Source: Pontederia crassipes (Eukaryota; Streptophyta; Magnoliopsida; Commelinales; Pontederiaceae). Taken from it: a stretch of DNA of 64,000 nucleotides. This document shows positions 35,401 to 46,239 of this stretch, one piece after another (position 1 is the first letter of the stretch; each line of letters opens with the position of its first letter). Made by a program: the position numbers and the translations under genes. The stretch spans positions 24,192,552 through 24,256,551 of the forward strand of contig CM060183.1 in assembly GCA_030549335.1 (NCBI GenBank). Direction: 5' to 3'. Below the pieces are notes generated by a model, which was not told where the DNA came from, did not search any database, and saw nothing but the letters and a program-made list of their open reading frames with translations.

Positions 35401-37770
35401 TGTAACGTTATCCTCTAGTTTTAATTTGTAATTAGACTGTCCTTCATCTTTTAACTTATTAACATGTAATTCTTCATTATGCGATTGTGTTACTGATGGG
35501 ACGTCCACATGATAATTTTCTCTCTCCTCTACATGTGCATTGGGTAAAATATATCCAGCCCTCGCCCGATTGTCGATCTTGTTAGCTTCTCCCCTCTTGC
35601 CTTTTAATTGAAATGTCGTGTGCCCGTTGATTGAGTTCGCTCATATGAAGTCCTCCATCTTTCTTGCGAATGTAGGAACCACAATCTCAAATTTAGTACC
35701 AATCTCAAATCCTATTGAAATCAAGATCATAGGATTAACAGTATCACATTCTATGTATCCTGCAATTAGATTTTTACTTTTTTCTTCATTTTTTTATTTC
35801 CAAGTGCAACATCAAATGTTAAGAAAGAAATCAAGAAGATAGTTAATTATAATTTTTAATATTTTTAAATGTGTGGTGATCATTTTATCGGTGTTCGTTT
35901 TTTTTACATTAAGGGTATAATAATATGAGTTTGATGATCATGTTGTGTACCAAAAAAATATTTTTTTAAAAATTTTACGAGTGTGATGGTCCATAAATTT
36001 CTCCTACCAATTAAAACTATTACATGAAATTGATAAATAGGAAAATAAAATTGATACTAAATCATCCTAACATATATTAGAACAAAAAGTAAAATACTAA
36101 ATCATCCTCATTTTGATTCTACCATGCAAAGTCTTTTCGACAATCCGTCGATATTCTCTCATGTCTTTGCCTATGGACTGAAGTAATTAGTCCCTAGCAT
36201 GATGAATTATAACTAGGCATCTATTATATGAGTTCAAGTTTTCATATAGTTTGAGAAGGTTTGAAAATTTTTCATACTTTAACAAAGAAATTTTGGAGTT
36301 AAATAAAATCTAAAGTTACTCAAACTTTGTAACTTTTGTCACAATATATTTTTAGTTGATCTATGAAATATATGATAAGTGTAGAAATTTCATGCAATAA
36401 AAAAATAGATTACCTTATTGTCACTCCAAAAAAATATTATTGTCACTCTATTTTATTGAATAGAGTTAAAAATGTAAACTAATAGAACGGACTGACAATA
36501 TAGGCATAAAAAAATATTCCAAAAAATCTTCCACCTTCGAAAATAGATTATTGTCACGCCACAAGAAATCTGATAATGATCAACTTTGAAATAGTGACAT
36601 TTGTCATGACTCGTGATAAGAAACTCATGTCACGCTAGTCGAATTAATTCAAGTTGAAATTGATCATTTTTGTAATTCACTTGATTCTTCCCTATTGACC
36701 CCACTATCTTGGTGCATCTCTCTTGGTATATCCAGATAATATGTAGGAACATAAACTGAAACATTCTGGAGCTACAAAGATAATTATTAAATCATTAGCA
36801 CCACATAAAAACATTCCTCCTAGAGTAGTTGTTAATATGAATAACAGAAACTTTGTTATAGTCATTTCTGTACATTCAATGTACTCTACGGATAGAGGAA
36901 TATATAGAGTTGAACATAATAAAATAAGAAAGCATTATATTATTAACGATGTCATGATTCTCAGTTAGGCTCAAGAAATATGTTCGTTATGGATCTTATT
37001 AGATGCTTCATGACTCATTACGAATATGATATTCTTTTTTTGACCTTACGGACATGCTCATACTTTTTTAATAATGAAGCATGGCATTACATATTTCACG
37101 AAATTTTTATTATCTCTTTTCACAATCCGTGAAATCTTATGATTTGATCTTTCGATGCAAAAACTACGCTTGTCATGATATATCTCTCAACCATTTCTCG
37201 ATCGTTTTAGGTGATTTTCTTAAAAACTATCATCCTCATATGGTAGAATACTAACTCGGAATATAAATAAATAGTTATTGCAAATGATGCATAACATTAA
37301 TTAAAGCACGACTAAATATAATATAGATTATGTGTTAGGATATGCTTACATCACTCACTCACTTCAGCAACAAGTCCCCTAGCAAATATGCACGGCACTG
37401 ATTGTAGTTGGAAATGGGAGGAGTTTGAGGCTTTACTGGACAAGCAAAGCCCACTCACTCTAGCATCAATGAACCCCAAGAACAATTGAAGGCTTTAATG
37501 TTTTCTCAATAAGGGTGTCAACCCATTGAACTCCTAATCCATGTTGGGTTGTGTTCAGTATTGATTGAAAATCCCAACCCAATTAATACAATTTTTGTTT
37601 TTCTACTTAAAAGATAATTTTTTATTTAATTTAAGACAACATTATTTCAAATTTAAAAATATATGAAAACAAAGTATTCCAAATATAGAAAAATATTTTA
37701 AAGCTATTTCATTTTTCAAAACAAAAAATATCCTATTCATGAAGCGCAATTTTATTTGTGTGACACGCCT
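32480..37770. other. AT-rich spacer with decayed repeats
   Basis: Visible pieces are TTCAATCGG-type hAT-like ends at about 32757-32860 and 34415-34520, pyrimidine-rich sequence at 33230-33480, and a degenerate GGGTGTCAACCCA-type remnant from about 37517. Short frames such as 35618-35842 show no family features. Confidence 0.5.
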
Positions 37771-38073
37771 TCTGGAAGCCTAGGTCTGTGACATTGGACG
37801 AGTGCCACCACCTAGGTCCACTTCTGATTGCAATTTATAGCTCAATACAACGTTTTGAGGGCTTGCTCGCCCCTTGTTTACAGGGAAAAAGAAATCAAAA
37901 TGGTAACTGTCCCTCGTGATGAGAATATTACAGAAAAGTTGCTTCCGTTTGGATATGAAAACACTAAAGCACAAAAAGCAGATATACATGGCCAAATCAA
38001 TTTTCTCCAACATAAATATGATTGGTGACTTATTTCTTCTGGTGTCACCATGTAAGTAACAGAACAAAACACG

Positions 38074-38570
38074 TTACTCACTACTTGTGTCATTTCTACT
38101 TAATATATGTATTATAGCTTTCAGGAGTTTGATATCTTTGTCTTTCTTTGCAATTTCTTCTTGCTTGGAACACAACTCTTCCATGTGTAGCTTGAACACC
38201 TTAGAGGAAAAAGATTGGAACATCATTCATCATATCATGAGCTTAATGAGATAAAACATCAAGCTGTTGTTCAATCCATGTTAGCAGTGAAATTGCAAAT
38301 GGTGTCCAATAACTTGTATACATACACTTTTCAGAAAAGAAAAAATATAAATGTATGGGGCAGCCTAAGGTAAAATGGAAAATTAATAAAGTTCTTCTGC
38401 TTAAAAGAACTAACACATGGAAAAAAAAAACATAAGAGTCTTGTACTTGTTGTGTTTTCAAGCTCTCTTGTGACTTCTTATGCACACAATTCAGCAGCTC
38501 TCTGGCCTGCCTCAGCTTGTCGATTTTCAGCACGTGCATAGGCTAGTAGCACCAAAACCTCTACTCTCTA
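38074..38570 (-). pseudogene. Coiled-coil gene fragment (two exons visible)
   Basis: On the minus strand an exon beginning near 38570 or 38567 reads VEVLVLLAYARAENRQAEAGQRAAELCA and then meets a stop. A second exon, 38199-38074, opens after the acceptor TCTAAG and reads VFKLHMEELCSKQEEIAKKDKDIKLLKAIIH..., ending at a TAA. Both are Glu/Lys/Gln-rich heptad-like helices with plausible splice sites, so this looks like the 3' end of a coiled-coil protein gene, not noise. The early stop in the first exon and the missing upstream exons suggest a degraded copy. I could not name the family. Confidence 0.4.
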
Positions 38571-38599
38571 CTGAAGAGATTGAATAGAGAAAAAAAAAT

Positions 38600-39140
38600 A
38601 AAAGAAATATATGAAAGTGAAAGGAAGGGACCCATGATATCCGAGCCAAATCTTGCAAATTATAATAGTATCTTGGTGGTGCAGTGGTTATGATTACAAC
38701 CATTTAACAGAAGACAACATTCAAGCGACAAACCTTTTGAACCTTCAGTGATGCTAGTATAGACTTAAATCCTTCAAAGACAAATACAAGTCCTTATTTT
38801 CTCACTTTTGCCCCGTACCTAAATTATAAATGTTGATGAGACCTTGAATTGTAAGGAACATCTTGAAAGACAATTTTCTAGACGAGTATTGGCAGGAATG
38901 GAAAAATAAATCAACTTTTCCTGACAAGAACGAAATATGCAAAGGCTAGACCTCTTACATGAATGGATCTACATCTTCATACAACATCTACAAGGAACGC
39001 CAAGCAAATGAAGGCATGGTTACAAGTAAACACAATCTACCTTTCCATTCTTAGAACATGATCACAGCAAGAGGTCAACAAGACAGGATAAGAACTATAT
39101 TGGTACACATCGGGTGATTTGTCTTATAAATAATCACACA
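38600..39140. other. Spacer
   Basis: No recognisable feature between the coiled-coil remnant and the repeat arm. Confidence 0.4.
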
Positions 39141-39146
39141 TTAAAT

Positions 39147-39400
39147 GTAGGGTTATTTCCTCTAATCACCTCTAAACTATCGTAATTTTTTATATCTAAC
39201 CCAAACTACGAACTTTATTTTTTGGGTACCTAAACTATCACGATTTTTTCAATTTGATCCTTTCATCCAATTTTGTCAACTTCTCTGTTATTTTTTATTT
39301 TTTGTAATTGTGAAAAATCCATTATACCCTGCTCTGAATTGAATTTCATTTTTATATAAAATAATATATAATAATGAATATAAAAATAAAGTTCATCTTT
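39147..39400. mobile_element. Single arm of the fold-back element family
   Basis: The segment from GGGTTATTTCCTCTAATCACC through ACTATCACGATTTTTT and TATAAAATAATATATAATAA matches one arm of the complete inverted-repeat element at 56379-56883. The other arm and the GC-rich centre are missing, and the sequence abuts the copia fragment. Confidence 0.7.
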
Positions 39401-40960
39401 TAGACTTACTATGTTGACATCATGTGGTCCATGTTCATGTAACTCTTCGATTTCAAATCGTCGGCGCGAAACATATTTTCTAGTAGTCCGTCGAAGAGAA
39501 CTTTCAAGTTGATCATCAGATGACGGTTGCGAATTTCTCCCACTCGGATCAAGCTGTGGTATGGAGGAGACTAACTCCTCAACAGGTTGATCCGCCTGTG
39601 CCGTCAACTCGGGATCTTCTTCTTCATGTAGGAGAAGTTTCTTGTCACTCTCACTTTGTTTAGGAAACTCATTCTCTATTGAATGTCACATCTCTACTTT
39701 CGATTTTCGTTACTGTATCATCTTCTCTTTCTCCTATGAATACATAGTCCTTGGAGGTTTCACAATATCTTATAAAGATATATTTCTGCCTTCTAGGACT
39801 TAACTTCCCATACTTATAGGAGTTGTTAGAACATAGGCTGCACAATTCTAATGGTGCAAATAAGTAAGGTTAGGTTTTTTGCCTGTCCAAAATTCATAAG
39901 GTGTGGTAAAAACGAATTTCGATGGTACACGATTTAAAATGTAGGCAACAATCAATAGTGCATCTCCCCAATATGAAATCGAAAGATTTGCTTGCACCAT
40001 AATGGATCGGACCATATCAAATAATGTACGATTCTATCTTTTCACAACATCATTTTGTTGCGGAGTTTTTGATATTGTTAGTTGTCTAACTATACCTTTT
40101 TCATCACATAACTTCTTGAATAAGTCAGAGGGATATTCACGTCCATGGTCGGTTCGCAAGGCTTTAATCTTGCGATCCACTTGATTCTCAACCATGTTCA
40201 TGAATCGTACAAAATAATCCAATGCTTCAGACTTATGAGAAATCAAGTATACAACGTCGTAACGTAAATAATCATCAATAAGAAAAATTGTGTCTTGCGT
40301 GAACATTCATCGGACCACATATATCCGAATTGATTAATTGTAATAGGTACTCGGCACGTTTTTCCATCACAAATGGTGTTCTTATTTTTTTACCAGCTAG
40401 ACATTCCTCACAAGTTGGAAGATCAACTTTTGCGAGAGACCACAATAGGTCTTCTCTAGCAAGTCTATTCATTCGATCTTGACCAATGTGTCCTAGTCTG
40501 ATATGTCAAATGTTGGCATTATCATTCACATCAACAGATGATATAAAAGAATAACTATTAGCAACAGATGCTATATTTAAAATATAGAAACCATTATTGA
40601 GAAAATCATTGCATAGAAGAACATTGTCATGACATATTATCATTTGTTTTCTCTGAAAACTTATTACATAGTCAAGTTTGTCTAATGCTGACACAAAAAG
40701 TAAATAGTTTTTTTTCTTTCTTTTTTTTTTGCTGCAACATATGCAAAAAAATAATTCCGAAAATTTCACCAAAAATATTAAAATAAATCCGAAAAATATA
40801 TTATGGTCTAGGTTCATCCATAATATATTTGTGATGACAAATTCTACTTTGTCCCTTGGTTATGGTTATACAACCGAGGTGCGCAAATCCCAAATAATAA
40901 TGAATATTATTTTTTTGACGCAATCACGAGTTCGAGAAAAACCTAAAAAACTCTTATACC
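39400..40960 (-). mobile_element. Ty1/copia retrotransposon fragment
   Basis: Read on the minus strand from 40960 downward: a tRNA primer-binding-like site (TTGGTATAAGAG, about 40950), part of the region before integrase, the GAG-pre-integrase zinc-finger region (CEECLAGKK, about 40410), the integrase core (TDHGREY, about 40140) and the linker after integrase. Reverse transcriptase, RNase H, the 3' LTR and most of gag are absent. The copy is deleted and broken in several places (roughly five or more) and is old. A 5' LTR should lie above 40961; its far end could not be fixed. Confidence 0.75.
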
Positions 40961-41330
40961 AATGTTAGAATTTATAAATTTTAGATGTTGTGTTATACCT
41001 TTTGCAGCGAAAGCGAATTGTCGGGGCTTTTCCACGAACTATTGACGAACGCACTTGTACCTCAGAATCGAAAACTGAACATCTGGAGAACGAAACTCTT
41101 TGTCACAACACAAGTATTCTGGACGAACCTCTACGAAAATATATTTGGAACATATGCTATGACAATTTTTATTTTCAGTTTTCTCTTCCATTCATCAAAG
41201 CCAATTCAACTCAATTTTTTTTCCTTTGTCTATATTCTCTTTTTTGTGTCATTTCAATAAGGTGATTTTTAACATTATTTTTTTTTGTTTCATTAGCAAA
41301 ATGGTCGGCTGAAAATGAAAAGCTTGTATA
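40961..41330 (-). repeat. Probable 5' LTR (or part) of the copia fragment
   Basis: Minus-strand sequence ending ATTCTAACA at about 40963, directly before the primer-binding-like site, is the expected LTR edge. The outer edge near 41330-41350 is a guess, because no second LTR is available for comparison. Confidence 0.35.
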
Positions 41331-41331
41331 G

Positions 41332-41830
41332 TCATCTATATTATATTAACATGTATACACACATAATAAAATATTGCTTTGTCAATTTTTAGAACCAAAT
41401 AAAATAAGTTTATTTTTTTTAAAAAAAAGTGAAATTCAAGTTGTTAACAAGTAATATATTTTTAATGATGACTAACGTTAAGGTTAAATTCAAATATAAA
41501 ATTCAATCATATTCAATTAATAATATTTTTAATTGCGCAATGCGCGCGCGTGTGAAATTCAAGTTGTTAACCAGTAATATATTTTCTATGATGACCAATG
41601 TTAAGGTTAAATTCAAATATAATTTAAATTCAATAGTATTTAATTAATATTAGTAATAATATTTTTAATCGTGCAATGTGCAGGATGTAAAATTCAAGTT
41701 GTTAACAAGTAATATATTTTTAATGATGACCAATGTTAAGATTAAATTTAAATATAATTTAAATTCAATAAGATCTAATTAATGAAAATACTAATAATAT
41801 TTTTAATCGCCGAATCAGGGTGATCACTAG
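41332..41830 (+). mobile_element. Candidate Helitron-like end with tandem repeats
   Basis: The segment ends in ATCACTAG before a T, the CTAG-3' terminus typical of Helitrons. A hairpin-like GCGCAATGCGCG / GTGCAATGTGC word recurs at the end of each internal repeat. TCATCTATATTATATT at 41332 could be the 5' TC end. The hairpin nearest the terminus is decayed and the A-T target rule is not met at the left end, so the call is tentative. Confidence 0.4.
41429..41816. repeat. Three tandem units of 123-135 bp
   Basis: Units start at 41429, 41552 and 41687 (each GT[G/A]AAATTCAAGTTGTTAAC...) and end in AATAATATTTTTAATCG/TTGC-type sequence. Units 1 and 2 are followed by a GC-rich word resembling a Helitron 3' hairpin. 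Confidence 0.9.
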
Positions 41831-42049
41831 TTTTATCGATAAGATTCGAACTCTTGATTTTTTTTTTCAAAGGAAAGAATATCGTAATTAATGGTTTCTT
41901 AACAATGTTAGATATTTTTAATATTTCTTCTTGTGGCACATTTTTTGTTTCCCAACAAAGGATTTTCTTATGCGACTATATATGCGTCCTTTTGTCGAAA
42001 ATAATTATTCACCACATTTCAGAATCAAATTTTCTTTAACTTCTCTTGT

Positions 42050-42077
42050 TGTTATTATTATTATTATTATTATTATT
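42050..42077. repeat. (TTA)n microsatellite
   Basis: About nine TTA trinucleotides. Confidence 0.9.
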
Positions 42078-42618
42078 CACTGGGGAATTTCGTAGTTATC
42101 AAATTCACAAGTTGGCACTTGATCCCCAAGAAAATGGGTGACAAATTGTAATGGGGCTCATCACAGAGAGCGGCCTTCACATCTTCTGCCAAGAAAGACC
42201 ACAAGTTGGTTTCTTTCTCATCTTTATATATTTTTAGTCTAGTACCAAATAAATTAAAATGACTAAAATAGATAATGCAGATTATGAAATCCTCCGAAGT
42301 TGTGCTTGTTTTAGAAATTAAACATTTTTTCGATGACCAAATAAAATATTTTGTACGTAACATATAATTAACGAAAATAATAAGTGGAACAAAATCATTT
42401 CCGTTTACTTCATACAATTTTTTAAAACATTTTTCTCGTCTTTCTTATAGAAATATATTTTCATCACATACTATTCAATTCTTAAGAAAATATATATTTT
42501 CTAAAATTTTAATTTCAGCAACACAAACACAGCAAAATAGCATCTCTATATGACATCAGCAAATATTTTAGCCAATCCAATTGGATAACGAAATGTACCC
42601 TTTGTGTTGGATCTTTTT

Positions 42619-42630
42619 CTATATATATTT
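42619..42630 (+). promoter_or_regulatory. TATA box of the HAD-like gene
   Basis: CTATATATATTT lies at a sharp change from AT-rich spacer to GC-rich leader, about 35 bases before a likely start near 42655. With this start the first AUG of the mRNA is 42753, in a frame that closes shortly after the first splice, so it would act as an upstream reading frame. Confidence 0.4.
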
Positions 42631-42852
42631 TCCTTCTTTTTAGCCATTTTAGGACACTGAGGCGCCGTTAGATATTTCCAAAGGCTTCGCACGTATCCTC
42701 GGGGACGACGAAGTGGCCCACGCGCCCACGTGGCCCGACAGCGCCACTCGCCGTGGATGAGCCGAGATTTATTACAGTCGGATCCGATCGGCGCCCTCGG
42801 GTTCTCATCCGCAACCAAATAGACCACGACGGCGGCTGCGGCGGCGGGGACG

Positions 42853-45800
42853 ATGCGACCGCCGTGGTCTCACGAGCGCGAGTGGGAAAGGAGGAGGCCA
42901 TCGCCGCCGACTGGCGAATGGAGGGGAGGGCCGAGATGGAGGCGCGACTTCCACGGCAGCTCCGCTCACCGTGGCTTCCCCTCAGGTTGGCTCCTCCAAG
43001 CAATCTCTCTCGCTCTCTCGGCATTCCATAGCTGGTTGTTCTCATTAGACCGTCGGAATTTGGTGCAAATCGTTGGGATTCTTTGGCCTTGTACCCTAAT
43101 CTGTTCGTTGTGTTTGGGAGCGATGTCGATTGCGTCCAGGGAAGACGGGGTTTCCGTTGTTCTTTGGTTAATGGGATTTGGGGCTTTTGATGGATCTCGA
43201 ATCCTATAGGAACGCGGATCCCTTTTTACCTTCTTATCGTCTTTCTGTTTTGTGTATTTATATCGATCTGAGGCGTTCTAGGATTTGAATGAAATTGGAG
43301 TTGCATATTTTTGCCTGCATGTGGGGAAGGAATAAAAAGGGAAAGACAGTCCTTTTATAGTAGCACTGAGAAGATTGCATGTTTGAACATGAAAAGATGC
43401 ATTTAAAAAAATATGAATTCAATTTACATGTTGTTTCAATTACCCGTCAGATAGATTTTTAAAAAAAAAATGAGATAGAAACAGATAGATGTTGGATGGT
43501 TGTAAGTTGACATTTCAGGTATATCAGATCCAAGGCAGGTTTATTATTATGGGTTATCGCTGTCAATTTGTTCCCATGCTAAGAGTTATCAAGCTAAAGT
43601 TCTTCAAGAGATATAAACCGACTCCGGATTCATGTCATCGTCACTTATAAATTTTGGAGGCATTATCTGTTCACCAATTAGTCAGAAAATCAGATTTTGA
43701 GGCGTTCCGTTTTTACTTTATTCTATTTATTTATTTGCTTTCATGAGATAATCCTGATTTTCACTTTAACTTCAATTTTTTTTTGTGATGCTTCTCGCCA
43801 TGCACTAGCATGTGAAATAAATTTATTATTGCCTCAACCTCAGGACAATCACGAGTGCAAGAGGATAAGCTGAGATACATGAACGGATATGGATGCTGGA
43901 ATGATCATACGGGAAGCAGGATGCCATCTACTTCAATGCCGATTGTCAGTTATGACACACCTAATTTTTGTGATACTGTTTGTGTATCTAATCAATTCCA
44001 GAGGTGCATCACAGATCAACCTAATTATTATGATACTGTGAGTGTATCTGACGAATTTCAAAAGCACGTCACAGATCAGCCTTCCTCCTCAAATCCATTT
44101 ATGAACCCTGATAAAAGAGCTTGGACATGGCGCATATCACCTGAAAGGACATTGTTTAGCCAAATGGAGAAAAAGTTGCTTGTCCTTGACCTCAATGGAA
44201 TACTTGCTGATGTTGTTTTTGACTATAAAGATACTCTTAAAGCTGATACAAGGATTAATGGAAAAGCAGGTAAGTAATGTTGTCAACTTGTGAAGGCACT
44301 ACATGCTTTCTTTATGTTCTACTTCGAAAGTAAAGTATTAATGAAGTATGCTATGGTTGCAGTTTTTAAGAGGCCTTTCTGTGAAGACTTTATGAAATTC
44401 TGCTTTGAAAGGTTTGAAGTAGGGGTCTGGTCCTCGAAGAAACAGTAAGCCACAAGTTCTTTTTTCCCACTCATTTTAACGATTTCATTAAACTTGGGAT
44501 TCTCTCTCCTTTCTTGTGGAGAAATTAGTATCACTCAATTTCCACTATGCTTACACATTTCAATGCCATTTTGTGATGTGGCTTCAAATGATGGGCTTCA
44601 ATTGTTCTACAGAAATAATGTGGATGAGATGGTCAATTATATTATGGGAGACATGAAACGTGATTTGTTATTTTGTTGGGTATGTATGCTCACTGCAGAG
44701 AAACTCTGAAGCTATTTCTTTAGTTCTGATTTTATCAATGTGTCTTATTGCTATGTTCTTATTTCCGAGGACCCCAAAACTTTTGTTGACTTACCTGGCC
44801 ATTGTGTAATGTTGGATTGGGGATCATCTTTTGTGGCTTATAATACAAAGAAGATGACTACACAACTTTGCGGTCATCCTTTACCCCATCGAAATGTTAG
44901 ATTGAGGATCACTGGTGAAATTTCATTCCATGAACCATCTAAAAATTTTGTGGAAATAAACACCGTAGATCTTGATTAGGTACGAATTAACCTTAGTATG
45001 TTTCTTTCAGAAGAATTAACCTTAATATGTGGGTTTAGCTTATCTATTTGGTTATTATTCCGTTGTTAACTTTATCCAAGAAGATACACTTATATGGGAT
45101 TTAGCTAATCTACTTTCCAATTCAAATTATCATGATGTTTGAACATGACCAATATGCACAAGATACAGCTTGCACTATATCATGCTTAGTATCCTGATGT
45201 TCTTTTTCTGGTCTCTCATGACATGAGATCTTATTTATTGTTCCAATCTTCAGGATCAATCAAAATGCACCTTTACTGGGTTCACTAGGGTCGAGAACAT
45301 GCAAAAACCATTGTTTTTAAAGGAATTGAAAAAGCTATGGAACAAAGAAGAACGTGGTCTTCCATGGAGGAGGGGAATCTATACAGCATCAAACACACTG
45401 CTGTTGGATGATTCTCCTTACAAGTCCATGCGTAACCCTGTAAGTAATCCAGTATTTTTGGGATTCTTCTCCTTTTTCTGCCCCTGCCCAGTGTGTTATT
45501 ATATACATTACATGTCTTCTTGATTTTTGGATAAAATTTGATTTTCTGTTGTTGTTTAGCCTTATACAGCTGTCTTTCCCTGTGCCTACAAATTTACTGA
45601 TGAGCATGACTGTTCTCTAGGTATGTCTTTCCCGATGGCTAGTATACTCTTCAAAAGATGGAAAATAAAAGATGAGATTAAAAAGAATGAATTAGCATGA
45701 ATTTTTGTGTTGGGTGTTTTTATCTTCATTAACTCCATGTTGCTGATAAGCAGGACCACAAGGAGACATACGGATTTATCTTGAAGGACTTGCTATGGCT

Positions 45801-45923
45801 AACAATGTACAGCATTATGTGAAGACACACCCATTTGGGCAGCATCCAGTTACACCAGAAAATCCATCCTGGAAACAGTCTCGACCTGTTGATCAATTTC
45901 AGTATTCTTCTGTTCCCGGCTAG
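42853..45923 (+). CDS. FCP1/SCP-like HAD-fold protein (plant DLNG group)
   Basis: Seven exons join in frame: 42853-42985, 43844-44269, 44363-44444, 44613-44679, 45254-45439, 45560-45620, 45754-45923 (374 residues). The C-terminal ~220 residues match plant NLI-interacting-factor-like HAD proteins in order: LLVLDLNGILAD, AVFKRPFC, VGVWSSKK, CFTRVEN-type loop, KELKKLW, NTLLLDDSPYK, LEGLA, NPSW. The catalytic motif is normally DxDx(T/V). Here the nucleophile D160 is kept but the second Asp is Asn162, as in related plant DLNG proteins, so classical phosphatase activity is uncertain. Residues ~86-127 contain a 20-residue duplication (60-bp period at 43971 and 44031). The exon 1 start at 42853 keeps the frame across the splice, but an ATG at 43879 is an alternative. 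The function is unknown. Confidence 0.88.
44704..44979 (+). other. 88-codon open frame inside intron 4 of the HAD-like gene
   Basis: After an acceptor-like TTCTTTAG near 44723, an uninterrupted frame reads SDFINVSYCYVLISEDPKTFVDLPGHCV... LRITGEISFHEPSKNFVEINTVDLD and stops at 44977-44979. Its amino-acid composition is protein-like and quite unlike the surrounding AT-rich intron. It is not part of the HAD family, whose exons 4 and 5 join directly in phase. It may be a captured piece of another gene or an alternative exon. I do not recognise it. Confidence 0.4.
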
Positions 45924-46160
45924 ATGGAATGAAAATGTAAAAAAAAACACTGCTGCTCTGGACCCAGGTTTCAAACTCAAGTCTAGTTGATTTGTTTAAT
46001 TTTCGAAGGAGCGAAAACCAGGGACTAAACTTGTTCTTGTTTGGTTTTAGGTGAGAGCAGGAGTTTGGTTGTGTGTAACCATTTATAGACTATGGTAAGT
46101 TGCTTGGCATTGTTTCATTCATGTCCAAGTTATCACTTGTTTTACCATTCTTCAAGGCTG
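45924..46160 (+). other. 3' flank of the HAD-like gene
   Basis: Probable 3'UTR; no distinct poly(A) signal was chosen. Confidence 0.35.
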
Positions 46161-46166
46161 TGAATA

Positions 46167-46238
46167 ACTTCCGCTAAGGTTCACGGCACATTTGTAGCAA
46201 AGACTTCCGCTAAGGTTCACGGCACATTTGTAGCAAAG
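46167..46238. repeat. Perfect 36-bp tandem duplication
   Basis: Two identical units, ACTTCCGCTAAGGTTCACGG..., at 46167-46202 and 46203-46238, just downstream of the HAD-like gene. Confidence 0.95.
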
Positions 46239-46239
46239 A

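Noticed and set aside
42073-42417. 114-codon minus-strand frame (SFLAEDVKAALCDEP...)
   Set aside because: Mostly AT-driven composition; another frame of the same stretch looks equally plausible, and no family was recognised.
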